From Ilumatobacter sp963746265 (GTDB lineage Bacteria; Actinomycetota; Acidimicrobiia; Acidimicrobiales; Ilumatobacteraceae): DNA of 64,000 nt. Made by a program: the position numbers and the translations under genes. Shown here piece after piece: positions 24,384-33,437 of this stretch (position 1 is its first letter; each line of letters starts with the position of its first letter). Location of the stretch: assembly GCA_963746265.1 (NCBI GenBank), contig CAVVAM010000002.1, forward strand, positions 1 to 64,000, in the 5' to 3' direction. The notes under the pieces are model-generated. The model worked only from the letters and a program-made list of their open reading frames with translations. It did no database searches and was not told the DNA's origin.

Positions 24384-26462
24384 GTGATCCCCAAGCTCCC
24401 GAGGCGCCGTCGCGTCGCGTCGTCCCTCCTCGCCTTGCTCCTCGTCACGAGTGCATGTTCGGATGGCGAGGATCCTGCGATCTTCGAGGCGACCGATCCG
24501 GTGGACGTCGCCTCCGTGGCGGTCACGTCCACCGACCGCTGGGGCACCGGGTACGCGGTGGCCGCGCATCCGATCGCCGACGGACGAACCGCCGTGGTCA
24601 CGACTGCCGGCGTCTACGTCGTCGACGGAACCGACGGAGCTCCGCAGGAGATCGAACCGTTCGGCGGGTCGACCCAGATCGATGCCACCGCCGTGTCGGC
24701 CGACGGGTCTGTCCTGGTCGTGGCGGCCAACGCCCCCGCCGCGCTGCGCTGGTACGACCTGATCGAGGGCCGGCCGACCGCAGCCGTCGACCTCGGCGTC
24801 GACGGCGCCGTGCGCGAACTGGCGTTCATCGAGTCGTCGAACACGCTGGTCGCGGTCACCGCGTCCGGCCTGGTGAGTTGGGACCTCGCGACACCCGGCG
24901 CGGCGCCGACCATCCTCGCCGACGGGCAGTTCGGCCCGATCGCCCGGCTCGACGGACGCGTCGCCGCGCCGGTGCTCGACACGACCGAGCTCGTCCTCAC
25001 TGACGGTGTCACGGTCGACCGTCGCGCGCTCGATCTCCCCGAGGGCGCCACGCTGCAGACCGCCGCAGCCTCTGCCGACGGCAACATCCTCGGCGTCACA
25101 TCCGGGAGCGGATCCAACGAGTTGGAACGCACCGACTCGATCCACGTCGTCGACCTGGCCACGATGACGCTGACGACGACCCTCGAGTTCGGCCGGCCGA
25201 TCCGACCCGCCGAGTGGGCGATCACCCCGACCGCAGTTGCCACCGTCGATGGCGACGAGCTGACGATCACCACCATGACGGGAGAGGTCGCGGCCGCGGC
25301 ATCGCCGTTGCCGGACGACCCGGTGCAATCGGTGCTCACCACCGACGCCGGCGTCGCCACCGTGCATCGCAGCGGCAGCATCGTCGCATGGCCCGACGCG
25401 GACTGGGCGCCGTCGGTACTCGGCCAGAGCAACGTCACGCTCCGCTTCGCCCAGCCCGTCGGACCCGACGTCGTGGCCGTCGACTTCGACGGCGCGATCA
25501 CGATCTGGAACGTCACCGACGGATCGCTGCGGGAAGAAGATCGCTTCGCGTCCGGTGAGGCCACGGCTGCCGCCGTCAGCGCCGACGGGGACCGGATCGC
25601 GATCGCAACAGCGTCCGGCCGGGCGTTCGTACTCGACGGCGATCTCGACGAGCAGACGACGCTCGTGGTCGACGGGCGCAGCCCGCGCCTCGACACGGTC
25701 GAGTTCAATCCAGCGTCGAACCAGGTCGTCACGGGTCTCGCCGAACGGCTCGGCGACCTCTCCTTCGACGACACGGTCGCCATCTGGGACGAGGAGACAC
25801 GGACGCCGACCGTCACGATCGGCGGCGAGTCCGAAGACGTCGCCGGCTGTTCGTTCTTCGTCAATCGGATCGGCTTCACACCCGACGGCTCGCTCATGAG
25901 CACCGTCTCGCACGACTTCAGCGTGGCCATCCACGACGGGCAAACGGGCGACTACATCGTCACGCTCGAACCGTTCGAGAGCACCGTGCTCGACACCGAG
26001 TTCTCGCTGAGCGGCGACCTCCTCGTGGCGACGTCGGACGACTCGACCGTCAAGGTGTGGGACACCGAGGATTTCGAGCTGCTGACCACCTACATCGCGT
26101 CGCCCGGAGGGCTCCAGGCGATCGAACTGCTCGCCGACGACTCGACGATGATCGCCAGCGATCTGAGCGGGCGGCTGCTCGTGATGGACATCATGAGCGG
26201 AGAGATCCTCGACGTCGTCGCCGAGTTGGGCGCACGGTCGACTGCACTCGCGCTGTCGCGGGACGGCGGGCTCGTGGCGGCCCCGATGAGCGACGGTACG
26301 GTCGGACTCTGGTCGACGACGTCAGGCCAGCTCATGACCACCTTGACCGGTCATGCGACCGGCGTCACCGACATCGACTTCGCACCCGACGACGGTTGGA
26401 TCGTCACGACGTCGCGGGACGGCACGATGCGCAAGTGGGTACTCGACACGATCACCTCGTGA
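24384..26462 (+). CDS. Secreted WD40/PQQ-like beta-propeller lipoprotein
   Basis: The 692-residue product has a lipoprotein signal peptide ending LLVTSAC (Cys25), so it is anchored outside the membrane. The rest is beta-propeller repeats: early degenerate blades, then clear WD-type blades such as SAISADGDRI, VKVWDTEDFELL, VGLWSTTSGQLMTTLTGHATG and DGTMRKWVLD. Propellers are protein-binding platforms; no enzymatic motif is visible. The start is GTG 24384 with no clear ribosome site. It resembles the outer propeller of the giant SARP-kinase at 3313-8322 in style, but no direct link is shown. Confidence 0.75.
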   Translation: MIPKLPRRRRVASSLLALLLVTSACSDGEDPAIFEATDPVDVASVAVTSTDRWGTGYAVAAHPIADGRTAVVTTAGVYVVDGTDGAPQEIEPFGGSTQIDATAVSADGSVLVVAANAPAALRWYDLIEGRPTAAVDLGVDGAVRELAFIESSNTLVAVTASGLVSWDLATPGAAPTILADGQFGPIARLDGRVAAPVLDTTELVLTDGVTVDRRALDLPEGATLQTAAASADGNILGVTSGSGSNELERTDSIHVVDLATMTLTTTLEFGRPIRPAEWAITPTAVATVDGDELTITTMTGEVAAAASPLPDDPVQSVLTTDAGVATVHRSGSIVAWPDADWAPSVLGQSNVTLRFAQPVGPDVVAVDFDGAITIWNVTDGSLREEDRFASGEATAAAVSADGDRIAIATASGRAFVLDGDLDEQTTLVVDGRSPRLDTVEFNPASNQVVTGLAERLGDLSFDDTVAIWDEETRTPTVTIGGESEDVAGCSFFVNRIGFTPDGSLMSTVSHDFSVAIHDGQTGDYIVTLEPFESTVLDTEFSLSGDLLVATSDDSTVKVWDTEDFELLTTYIASPGGLQAIELLADDSTMIASDLSGRLLVMDIMSGEILDVVAELGARSTALALSRDGGLVAAPMSDGTVGLWSTTSGQLMTTLTGHATGVTDIDFAPDDGWIVTTSRDGTMRKWVLDTITS

Positions 26463-26507
26463 GGTTCGACTCGGTCGCCGAGTCGCCATTCGATACGCTC
26501 CACGCGC

Positions 26508-27419
26508 GTGAAGTTCTCCGTCTGGCCCAACATGAGTCACGACCCCGCGGAGGTGTTCGACACCGCCCGGTGGGCCGAGGCCGCCGGCTGGCACGGCATC
26601 TGGTACGCCGATCACTACATGCCCAACACCGGCGACGAGACGACCGAGCCCGGCGACACGCACGAATGTTGGGCGATGCTGCCGGCGATCGCCGCCGTGA
26701 CCGAGCGCGTCCGCGTCGGCTCGCTCGTCGCCCCCACGTCGGTGCACCACCCTGCGGTGCTCGCCAACCGCGCCGCCACGATCGACCACATCTCCGACGG
26801 TCGGATGGTGCTCGGGCTCGGTGCCGGATGGCAGATCAACGAGCACCGGGCGTACGGCATCGAGCTCGAACCCCCGAAGCAGCGCGTCGACCGGTTCGAC
26901 GAGGCGATCCAGATCATTCGTTCGCTGCTGGGTCAGGACCGAACGACGTTCGACGGTGCCGTCTACTCGATCACGGACGCACCTGCGGACCCGGCGCCGA
27001 TCCAGTCACCGTTGCCGATCCTGGTCGGCACCGGCGGCAAGCGGATGATGAAGATCACGGCTCGGTTCGCCGACGAGTGGAACACCTGGGGTGGCCCGGA
27101 GATGGCCGGTGGCGCCCACGGGCGATTCGAGACGGCCTGCGAATCGGTCGACGTCGATCCGGGTGCGAAGTGGACGTCGGTGCAGGCGCTGGTGTTCGTC
27201 ACCGACGACGACGCCCAGGCCGAGCAGGTGCTGGCGGGCCCGATGGGCACCCGTTCGATCGCCGGTCCCCCGGACCGGTTGGTCGAGACGTTGGGCCAGT
27301 ACGTCGACCAGGGCTTCGACGAATTCATCGTCCCCGACTTCAACCTCGGCACGACGCCCGAGGCCCGCCGCGACGCACTCGAACGAATCAACGAATCCGT
27401 CGTCGCCCAACTCACCTGA
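26508..27419 (+). CDS. LLM-class (luciferase-like) F420-dependent oxidoreductase
   Basis: The 303-residue product is a bacterial-luciferase-fold protein of the F420-dependent actinobacterial type: MKFSVWPNMSHDPAEVFDTARWAEAAGWHG, YADHYMP, VRVGSLVAPTSVHHPAVLANRAATIDHISDGR, and LGLGAGWQINEHRAYGI. Such enzymes use reduced F420 (some FMN) to act on varied substrates, which cannot be predicted. Reading starts at GTG 26508 in a short 45-bp gap after the WD40 lipoprotein, so both may share a transcript. Confidence 0.85.
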   Translation: MKFSVWPNMSHDPAEVFDTARWAEAAGWHGIWYADHYMPNTGDETTEPGDTHECWAMLPAIAAVTERVRVGSLVAPTSVHHPAVLANRAATIDHISDGRMVLGLGAGWQINEHRAYGIELEPPKQRVDRFDEAIQIIRSLLGQDRTTFDGAVYSITDAPADPAPIQSPLPILVGTGGKRMMKITARFADEWNTWGGPEMAGGAHGRFETACESVDVDPGAKWTSVQALVFVTDDDAQAEQVLAGPMGTRSIAGPPDRLVETLGQYVDQGFDEFIVPDFNLGTTPEARRDALERINESVVAQLT

Positions 27420-27699
27420 GGCGTTCGGGCCCGGCGACGCCGCCCTCGGCCCCAGCGTGCCGCGCCGACATCGACGTGAGCGCCGTCGAATGGCGATCCA
27501 GTGCCGCGTCAGGCAACGCTCGGCGGGGCATGGAGCAGACCCAACCACGTGCACGCTGACCAGTCGTGCGAACTGGGGCTCTTGGCGCAGACTTCCCCCG
27601 CCGGGCTGGATGAGCGGTCGTGACTGCGCACCAAGCGCCAGTCGTTCATCATCACTCGTTCGCGCTTGGGTAACGCCGGTCCGTCGTCGTCGCACGTGA
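27420..27699. other. Non-coding gap
   Basis: I see no gene, RNA or repeat here. The next identifiable homology begins close to 27793, at the broken end of a BTAD regulator. Confidence 0.5.
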
Positions 27700-28578
27700 T
27701 GCGACCGGCAACGACTGGAGAGCACGATCCGACCATCGTCGAGTTGGCTGTCTTGGTCTGACGGCTCTGGCCGGAGCGAGTGGACGCCTGCAGGCGACCT
27801 CGGCCCACTGCGGTTGAGCATCGACGCGACCGTGCTCGACACGCCTGAGCTGCGCCGTGGCCGTGTACGGACGGTGCTCGCTCTGTTGACGCTACGCGGT
27901 TCGATCGACCGGGATCAGCTCATCGAACTGATGTGGCCAGACGCGGATCCAGTCGCAGCACGGCGAAACCTGCGGGTCACGCTGAGCCGCGTCCGACGCG
28001 TCCTCGGTGCTTGTGGACAGCCAACCACCGCGTCGTCGCTCTTGCGGACCGCCGGCGAACGCATCGAATTCGCTGCGCCGTCGCTCATGGACACCGATCT
28101 CTGGCAGCTCCGTCGACTGGTGGATGAATCGGAAGTGCACCGGAGATCTGGTGACACCAGCGCCGTCGACGAGTGCCTGCAGCGAGCGTTTTCGCTCTGG
28201 CGGGAGGCGCCGCTCACGGATCTGGACGCCGTTGTCGGCGTCGAGGTCGACATCTCAGCCATTCGTCGGGAACTCATCGACGTCGGCCTGGCTCTCGGTG
28301 AACTATCATTGGTGGCGGGAAGGTTCGAGCGTGCACGGCACTGCGCCGAAAAGTGCCGAGCGCATTCCCCCTTCGAGGAACGTGCGCACCGATTGGCGAT
28401 CGCAGCCCAACTCCATCGACGCGATCACGATGGTCTCAGATCGGCGGTTGACGTGCTGAACGCAGCGCTCGATGATGTCGGCGTCGAACCAGATGCGTCG
28501 ACCGAGATGCTGCTCCGTCGGGCGCACGAGCATCTGACACGCCAGTCGGCGCTGTCGAAAGACGCCGGCCCGCGGTAG
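27700..28578 (+). pseudogene. BTAD-domain transcriptional regulator, N-terminally truncated
   Basis: From about 27793 the frame reads a winged-helix plus BTAD module (DLGPLRLSIDATVLDTPELRRGRVRTVLALL..., then NLRVTLSRVRRVLG and a full BTAD repeat region to ARHCAEKCRAHSPFEERAH). The frame is open back to 27700 but has no start codon before TTG 27814, which would cut off the first strand. The ELRRGRVR and NLRVTL signatures are those I associate with large ATPase-TPR-BTAD regulators in which this module is C-terminal. The most likely reading is therefore a remnant of a protein of about 1,000 residues. A short stand-alone SARP of 254 residues from TTG 27814 is the alternative. It is followed at once by IS110 remains. 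Confidence 0.55.
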
Positions 28579-28739
28579 CCAACCACCTTGATCGCGGTGG
28601 CCACCCACCTTGATCAAGGCAACGTCATCGATCGGTCGAGAATGCGAGCACGCGCCGTCGACTGAGCGCCTCGACCGGCGTCCCGGGCTGTCGGTCGTCC
28701 GAATCGAGCGGGTCGTGGCGCTGTGAGCGCCAGCCGGGG

Positions 28740-29020
28740 GCGAGCCGCTCGGCGTTCGCGGCCCACCGCTGTTGCCGCAGCGCCGGAGTCGCCGCCTCGG
28801 GTCGACCGAGCGCACACGGCCCACCCGCGCGGTGACCGGCTCGCCGACGAAGCTCTCTGGCGGATCGTGCTGGGCCGCACGTCCACCCGGCCCCGCACTC
28901 GTGCCCAAACCACCCGCCGCACCCTCGAAGGCCGCAGCGAACGAGAGATCATTCGCTGGTCGAAGCAACACGTCGCCAGGGACCTCTTCCGCGACCCGAA
29001 CGACCTCATCCAGCCCCCCG
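28740..29020 (+). pseudogene. IS110-family transposase remnant (C-terminal part)
   Basis: About 70 codons (from roughly 28801) read RGDRLADEALWRIVLGRTST, then RTRAQTTRRTLEGRSEREII and RWSKQHVARDLFRD. This is the C-terminal IS110 pattern of G-DR-N-ALWRIV, RTRAY-RRT-EG-S-REIIRCLKRY-ARE. Upstream, pieces in other frames (FAAHRCC, GVAASG) match the preceding region, showing frameshifts. Key residues are altered. The copy is unrelated in detail to the intact element at 10477. The tandem CCACCTTGATC at 28585-28619 just after the BTAD stop may be its decayed end. Confidence 0.65.
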
Positions 29021-29126
29021 ACCGGCACGAGGAGACTCAGCTCCTCACTTCCCGTGCGCCGGAACCGTCCCCACACGCCGAGTCGGTGTCGACCCGCGAA
29101 CCAGACACACCTTGCCTGCCGCACCA

Positions 29127-31013
29127 CTAGTCCGGCCGTGGGGGATGGAACTTGGCGTACACGGCTTCCGCGACGGAATCCGGGAGGAAGCGCAAGGCCC
29201 GAAGGTCGGCGAGCTCGGCCTGCTTCACCTTGTTGATCCCACCCATCGCCTTCACCAGCTTCTTCCTCCTGACCTCACCGAGACCCGGGATGCCGTCGAG
29301 TGAGCTGGCGGTCATGCGCTTGGAGCGCCGCTCACGGTGGAACGTGTTGGCGAAGCGGTGGGCCTCGTCACGGATGCGCTGCAACATGAACAACGCCTCG
29401 CTCCCCCGCGGGATCTCGACTGGTGCCGATCGACCCGGCACGAACACGTGCTCGAACTGCTTGGCCAGCCCTGCGACCGGGATCTCGTCGGTGAGACCGA
29501 GTTCGTCGACGACACGCTTCGCGACGCCGAGCTGCCCCTTGCCACCGTCGACGACCAGCAGCTGCGGTGGATATGCGAACTTGCCGGGCTTCCGGTTGCC
29601 CTCCTCGTCCTCGGTGCCGATCGGCCGGTCACGCTCTTCGAGGTAGGCCCTGAGCCGCCGGGTCAGCACCTCTTCCATCGCGGCATAGTCGTCGTTGCCG
29701 TCGATGTTGACCTTGAACCGGCGGTACTCCCGCTTGGCGGGCAGGCCGTCCTCCAGTACGACCATCGAGCCGACGTAGTCGGTGCCGTGCAGGTGGGCCA
29801 TGTCATAGCACTCGATGCGCAGCGGCGCCTCCGGCAGATCGAGGACCTCCTGCAGATCGGTCAGCGCTCTCGAACGCGTGTTGTGGTCGGATGCCCGCCG
29901 CATCCGGTGACGTGTGAATTCCTCCTTGGCATTGCGTTCCACCGTCTCGAGCAGCGACCGCTTGTCGCCCCGCTGCGGCACCCGGATCTGCACCTTCGAG
30001 TCGCGCATGTACGACAGCCACTCCTCGTACGTGGCGACGTCATCGGGCTCGTGCGGCACGAGCACCTGCTTCGGGTAGCCCGTCACCGGTTCCTCGCCGT
30101 ACACGGCCTCGAGGATCCGGTCGATCAGACCACCTGGCGACAAGTCCTCCACCTTGTCGAGTACGAACCCCTTGCGGCCGACCACCCGGCCCCTGCGGAC
30201 GAAGAACATCTGGACAGACGCCTCGAGCTCGTCGTCGGCGATCCCGATCACGTCGAGGTCCTCGTTCTTGTCGGCGACCATCTGCTGCTTGGCGATCGCC
30301 TTGCGGACGGCGGTCAACCGGTCGCGCAGCCGAGCGGCGCGTTCGAACTCGAGGTCGGTCGCGGCGCCGCGCATCTCCGTCTCGAGCCGGTCGACGATGT
30401 CGTCGGTGTCCCCCGCCAGGAAGTCACACAGCTCGCGGACCAACTCGCGGTAGGGCATCTCCTCGATCTCACCGACGCACGGGCCTGCGCACTTCTCGAT
30501 GTGGTAGAGCAGGCACGGTTTGCCGAGCCGCTCGTGCTGGTTGAACTTCGACGGGCTGCACGTTCGGATCGGGAAGCTCCGCAGCAGCAGGTCGAGTGTG
30601 TCGCGGATCGCGTACGCGTGTGCGTACGGTCCGAAGTACCGGACACCCTTCCGCTTCCGGCCGCGCATCACCATCGCCCGTGGCCATTGCTCGTCGACGG
30701 TGACCGCGAGGAACGGGTACGACTTGTCGTCGCGGAGACGCACGTTGAAACGGGGATCGTGCTGTTTGATCAACGAGTACTCGAGCATCAAGGCCTCGAC
30801 CTCGTTGCGTACGATCGTCCACTCGACCGACTCCGCTGTCTCGACCATCTGCCGGGTCCGCGGATGCAGGTTGCGCGGGGCCTGGAAGTAATTCGACAGG
30901 CGCTGGCGGAGATTCGACGCCTTGCCCACGTAGATCACGCGGCCGCGTGCATCTTTGAACTGGTACGAGCCCGGGTCCTCCGGGATCGTGCCTGCGGGCG
31001 GGCGCTTGATCAC
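29127..31013 (-). CDS. uvrC: UvrABC excinuclease subunit C
   Basis: This is the nucleotide-excision repair nuclease that makes both incisions around a UvrB-bound lesion. The 628-residue product has an N-terminal GIY-YIG domain (PGSYQFKDARGRVIYVGKASNLRQRL), a UvrB-binding UVR motif (DLEFERAARLRDRL), the RNase H-like 5' nuclease domain (ECYDMAHLHGTDYVGSMVV...LLVVDGGKGQL) and a C-terminal helix-hairpin-helix (LDGIPGLGEVRRKKLV). It is complete. Reading starts at GTG 31013, divergent from a membrane protein across only 44 bp. In many actinobacteria rapZ follows directly; here 5.6 kb of other genes intervene. Confidence 0.96.
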   Translation of the reverse strand: MIKRPPAGTIPEDPGSYQFKDARGRVIYVGKASNLRQRLSNYFQAPRNLHPRTRQMVETAESVEWTIVRNEVEALMLEYSLIKQHDPRFNVRLRDDKSYPFLAVTVDEQWPRAMVMRGRKRKGVRYFGPYAHAYAIRDTLDLLLRSFPIRTCSPSKFNQHERLGKPCLLYHIEKCAGPCVGEIEEMPYRELVRELCDFLAGDTDDIVDRLETEMRGAATDLEFERAARLRDRLTAVRKAIAKQQMVADKNEDLDVIGIADDELEASVQMFFVRRGRVVGRKGFVLDKVEDLSPGGLIDRILEAVYGEEPVTGYPKQVLVPHEPDDVATYEEWLSYMRDSKVQIRVPQRGDKRSLLETVERNAKEEFTRHRMRRASDHNTRSRALTDLQEVLDLPEAPLRIECYDMAHLHGTDYVGSMVVLEDGLPAKREYRRFKVNIDGNDDYAAMEEVLTRRLRAYLEERDRPIGTEDEEGNRKPGKFAYPPQLLVVDGGKGQLGVAKRVVDELGLTDEIPVAGLAKQFEHVFVPGRSAPVEIPRGSEALFMLQRIRDEAHRFANTFHRERRSKRMTASSLDGIPGLGEVRRKKLVKAMGGINKVKQAELADLRALRFLPDSVAEAVYAKFHPPRPD

Positions 31014-31057
31014 CTTCGCCAGGCTAAACGTGTTGCCGCAGGATACGGTGATGGCCG

Positions 31058-31939
31058 ATGGCTGGTCGATTCTCCTACTCGTCGCCCGAGAGCAGGTACG
31101 GGGGAACCCCGTGGTTCCGTGTGGGCGACGTCGACGTCGGCACCGCCGTGCTGGTGTCCGCCGCCTGCGTGCTGTCGATGTTCGTGTGGGCCGCCAGCCC
31201 CGACGCCCTCGAACCGCTCGTGCTCGACGCCTCGGCGGTGCGCGGTGGCCAGCTCTGGCGATTGGTCACGTGGCCGTTCGCCAACTCACCGTCGATCTGG
31301 ACCGTCATCACGATCGCCATCTTCTGGTACTTCGGCAGAGAACTGGAAGGACTCCTGGGTCGCAACCGATTTGCGTGGTTCCTGGGGATCCTGACCGTCG
31401 TGCCCGCCATCGTGGCGACGGTGCTCGACCTCGATGTCGCCGGCCTCGACTACCTCCAGCTCGGCGTCTTCATGGTGTTCATCGCGGAGCACCCGACCGC
31501 GCGGTTCTTCTTCAACATCCCGGGCTGGGTGATCGGCGCCGTCGTCGTCGGCCTCCAAGTGCTGCAACTCGTCGGCGCACGCAACGGGAACGGGTTGATC
31601 TTCCTCGTCGTGCTGCTCGCGACGGCCGGCCTGGCGGCGCGGAGCTTCGGCCTCGCCACCCAGCTGCCGTGGATCCCCAAGCTCCCGATGCCCGGGTCGG
31701 GTGTCCAGCGGTCGTCGTCGAAACGTCGACGAAAGGGCGGGAGCACCACGAAGACCCGGTCGCGCAACACGGTGGTCGAAGGCCCGTGGTCGGCACCTCC
31801 GGCGCCTCCGTCACCTGACGCCGCCGCCGCACAGGCGGAGCTCGACGTGCTGCTCGACAAGATCTCCGAGAGCGGTCTCGACTCGCTGTCGAGCGACGAG
31901 AAGCGCCGACTCAACGAACTCTCCAAGCGTCTGCGCTGA
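31058..31939 (+). CDS. Rhomboid-like membrane protein without the catalytic serine
   Basis: The 293-residue product resembles rhomboid proteins of the subgroup with a C-terminal DUF6576-like tail. The L1-loop-like GGQLWRLVTWPFAN, the FWYFGRELEGLLG segment, about five to six spans and the tail LDKISESGLDSLSSDEKRRLNELS all fit. The spans after the W-R loop contain no GxSG serine motif and no matching histidine, so proteolysis is unlikely. Like iRhoms or Derlins it may bind or chaperone membrane proteins. A basic Ser/Arg/Lys-rich cytoplasmic linker (about 215-240) precedes the tail. ATG 31058 was chosen from the first full span context; its own function is unknown. Confidence 0.7.
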   Translation: MAGRFSYSSPESRYGGTPWFRVGDVDVGTAVLVSAACVLSMFVWAASPDALEPLVLDASAVRGGQLWRLVTWPFANSPSIWTVITIAIFWYFGRELEGLLGRNRFAWFLGILTVVPAIVATVLDLDVAGLDYLQLGVFMVFIAEHPTARFFFNIPGWVIGAVVVGLQVLQLVGARNGNGLIFLVVLLATAGLAARSFGLATQLPWIPKLPMPGSGVQRSSSKRRRKGGSTTKTRSRNTVVEGPWSAPPAPPSPDAAAAQAELDVLLDKISESGLDSLSSDEKRRLNELSKRLR

Positions 31940-31959
31940 TCGCGGCGACGCTCCCGGGT

Positions 31960-33354
31960 TCAGCTCCGGAGCTGCTGCTTCTGCACCTTGCCCATCGCGT
32001 TCCTGGGCAGCGCGTCGACACGCCTGATCTCGCGCGGACGCTTGTGGACGGAGAGCAGGCTCGCGACGTGGTCGATCAGCGTGCGCTCGTCGACGTCACC
32101 ACCGACGACGAACGCGACGATCCGCTCGCCGAGATCATCGTCGGGTACACCGATCACCGCGACCTCGTCGACCGACGAATGTGACGACAACGCAGTCTCC
32201 ACCTCGCCCGCCCCGACCTTGTAGCCACCCGACTTGATGATGTCGACCGAGGCCCGGCCGACGATCCGGTGAAAACCGTCGGGGCCGATCGTGACGGCGT
32301 CGCCCGTGACGAACCAGCCGTCGTCGGTCATCGCCTCGGCCGTCTTGTCCGGCAAGTGCAGGTAGCCGTCGAACAGCGTCGCGCCCCGAACCTGGAGCCC
32401 GCCGATCGTCGCACCGTCGTGGGGCACCGGGTCGCCGAGCTCGTCGCGGAGACGGGTCTCGACGCCGTTGATCGGCACGCCGACATGACCCGGACGCCGC
32501 TCGCCGTCGGCGCGCGTGCTGAGCGTGATGAGGGTCTCGGTCATGCCGTACCGTTCGACGGGCGCGAGCCCGGTGAGCTCGCGCAGCTGCTCGAACACCG
32601 GCACCGGCAAGGCGGCACTGCCGGAGACCAGCAGTCTCGCTGTGGCGAGACGACGCGCTCGTTCCGGCTCGGCGACCAGACGCGACCACACCGTGGGAAC
32701 GCCGAAGTAGAGCGATCCACCGGCTCGGGCGTACCGCTCCGCGGTCGGCCGGCCGGTGTGGTGCAGCTTCGAGCCGACCCGCAAGGGGCCGAGCACGCCG
32801 AGGATCAGACCGTGCACGTGGAACAGCGGCAGGCCGTGCACCAGCGTGTCGTCGGGTGTCCAGGACCAGGCGTCGGCGAGACCGTCGAGGCCGGCCGCGA
32901 TCGCACGCCGCGGAATGACGACGCCCTTGGGCAGACCCGTGGTCCCCGACGTGTACATGATCAGCGCCGGCGTCCGGTGGTCGTCGATCACCGTTGCCGA
33001 CGCGCCACCGCCGGCCGGGATCGGAACCCGGGGCAGGTCGCACTCCGGCCAATCCGGATCGCCGACGACGACACCCGCCCCCGAGTCGCGCAGGATGTGC
33101 TCCCGTTCCATCGGGCCGGCGTCGGCGGGCACCGGCACCACCGGAACGCCGGCGCGCAGACCGGCGACGACGGCGATCACCGTGTCGAGCGTCGGGGTGC
33201 CCCGCAGCGCCATCGCCGGCGCGCCGCTGACTACGGCCCCGAGGGCATCAGCTGCCTCGCCGAGCGCCTCCCACGACACGGTGGCACCGTCCACCGAGAC
33301 TGCGTCGCGGTGATCGCCGTGGGAGCCGTCGAGCGCGGGGAGCAGAGTCGTCAC
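31960..33354 (-). CDS. Acyl-CoA synthetase (AMP-forming), FadD36/MatB-like
   Basis: The 464-residue adenylate-forming enzyme activates a carboxylic acid to its CoA thioester. It shows the P-loop MYTSGTTGLPKGVV, the ERYGMTET motif, DGWFVTGDAV, and the C-terminal hinge KSGGYKVGAGEVE and catalytic-lysine ending NAMGKVQKQ. The compact length and order resemble mycobacterial FadD36 and malonyl-CoA synthetases, so a short or dicarboxylic acid substrate is possible; this is inference. GTG 33354 (VTTLLPALDG) was preferred to an upstream ATG at 33393. The gene ends 21 bp from the convergent rhomboid-like gene. Confidence 0.85.
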   Translation of the reverse strand: MTTLLPALDGSHGDHRDAVSVDGATVSWEALGEAADALGAVVSGAPAMALRGTPTLDTVIAVVAGLRAGVPVVPVPADAGPMEREHILRDSGAGVVVGDPDWPECDLPRVPIPAGGGASATVIDDHRTPALIMYTSGTTGLPKGVVIPRRAIAAGLDGLADAWSWTPDDTLVHGLPLFHVHGLILGVLGPLRVGSKLHHTGRPTAERYARAGGSLYFGVPTVWSRLVAEPERARRLATARLLVSGSAALPVPVFEQLRELTGLAPVERYGMTETLITLSTRADGERRPGHVGVPINGVETRLRDELGDPVPHDGATIGGLQVRGATLFDGYLHLPDKTAEAMTDDGWFVTGDAVTIGPDGFHRIVGRASVDIIKSGGYKVGAGEVETALSSHSSVDEVAVIGVPDDDLGERIVAFVVGGDVDERTLIDHVASLLSVHKRPREIRRVDALPRNAMGKVQKQQLRS

Positions 33355-33437
33355 GCGACCATGGTCGCACTCTCGGCCGGCGCACCGGGACACGGTCTGA
33401 TCCCGCCGTGACCGGCGGGCGCGACTAGACCAGGAAC

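Noticed and set aside
23538..25943. An 801-codon minus-strand frame extending the methyltransferase
   Set aside because: The upstream 550 codons are antisense to the WD40 lipoprotein gene and low in complexity; only the last 251 codons show a methyltransferase.
11574..29080. A shared 17-bp string (ACCGTCCCCACACGCCG) after the IS110 gene and near the IS110 remnant
   Set aside because: It could mark related ends, but one 17-mer match in 64 kb of GC-rich DNA is close to chance and the surrounding bases do not align.
31961..31974. CAGCTCCGGAGCTG palindrome between convergent genes
   Set aside because: It lies inside the last codons of the acyl-CoA synthetase gene and is too short and loop-free for a terminator.
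32269..33411. Plus-strand frame opposite the acyl-CoA synthetase
   Set aside because: No start context or domain; the minus strand has all adenylation motifs.
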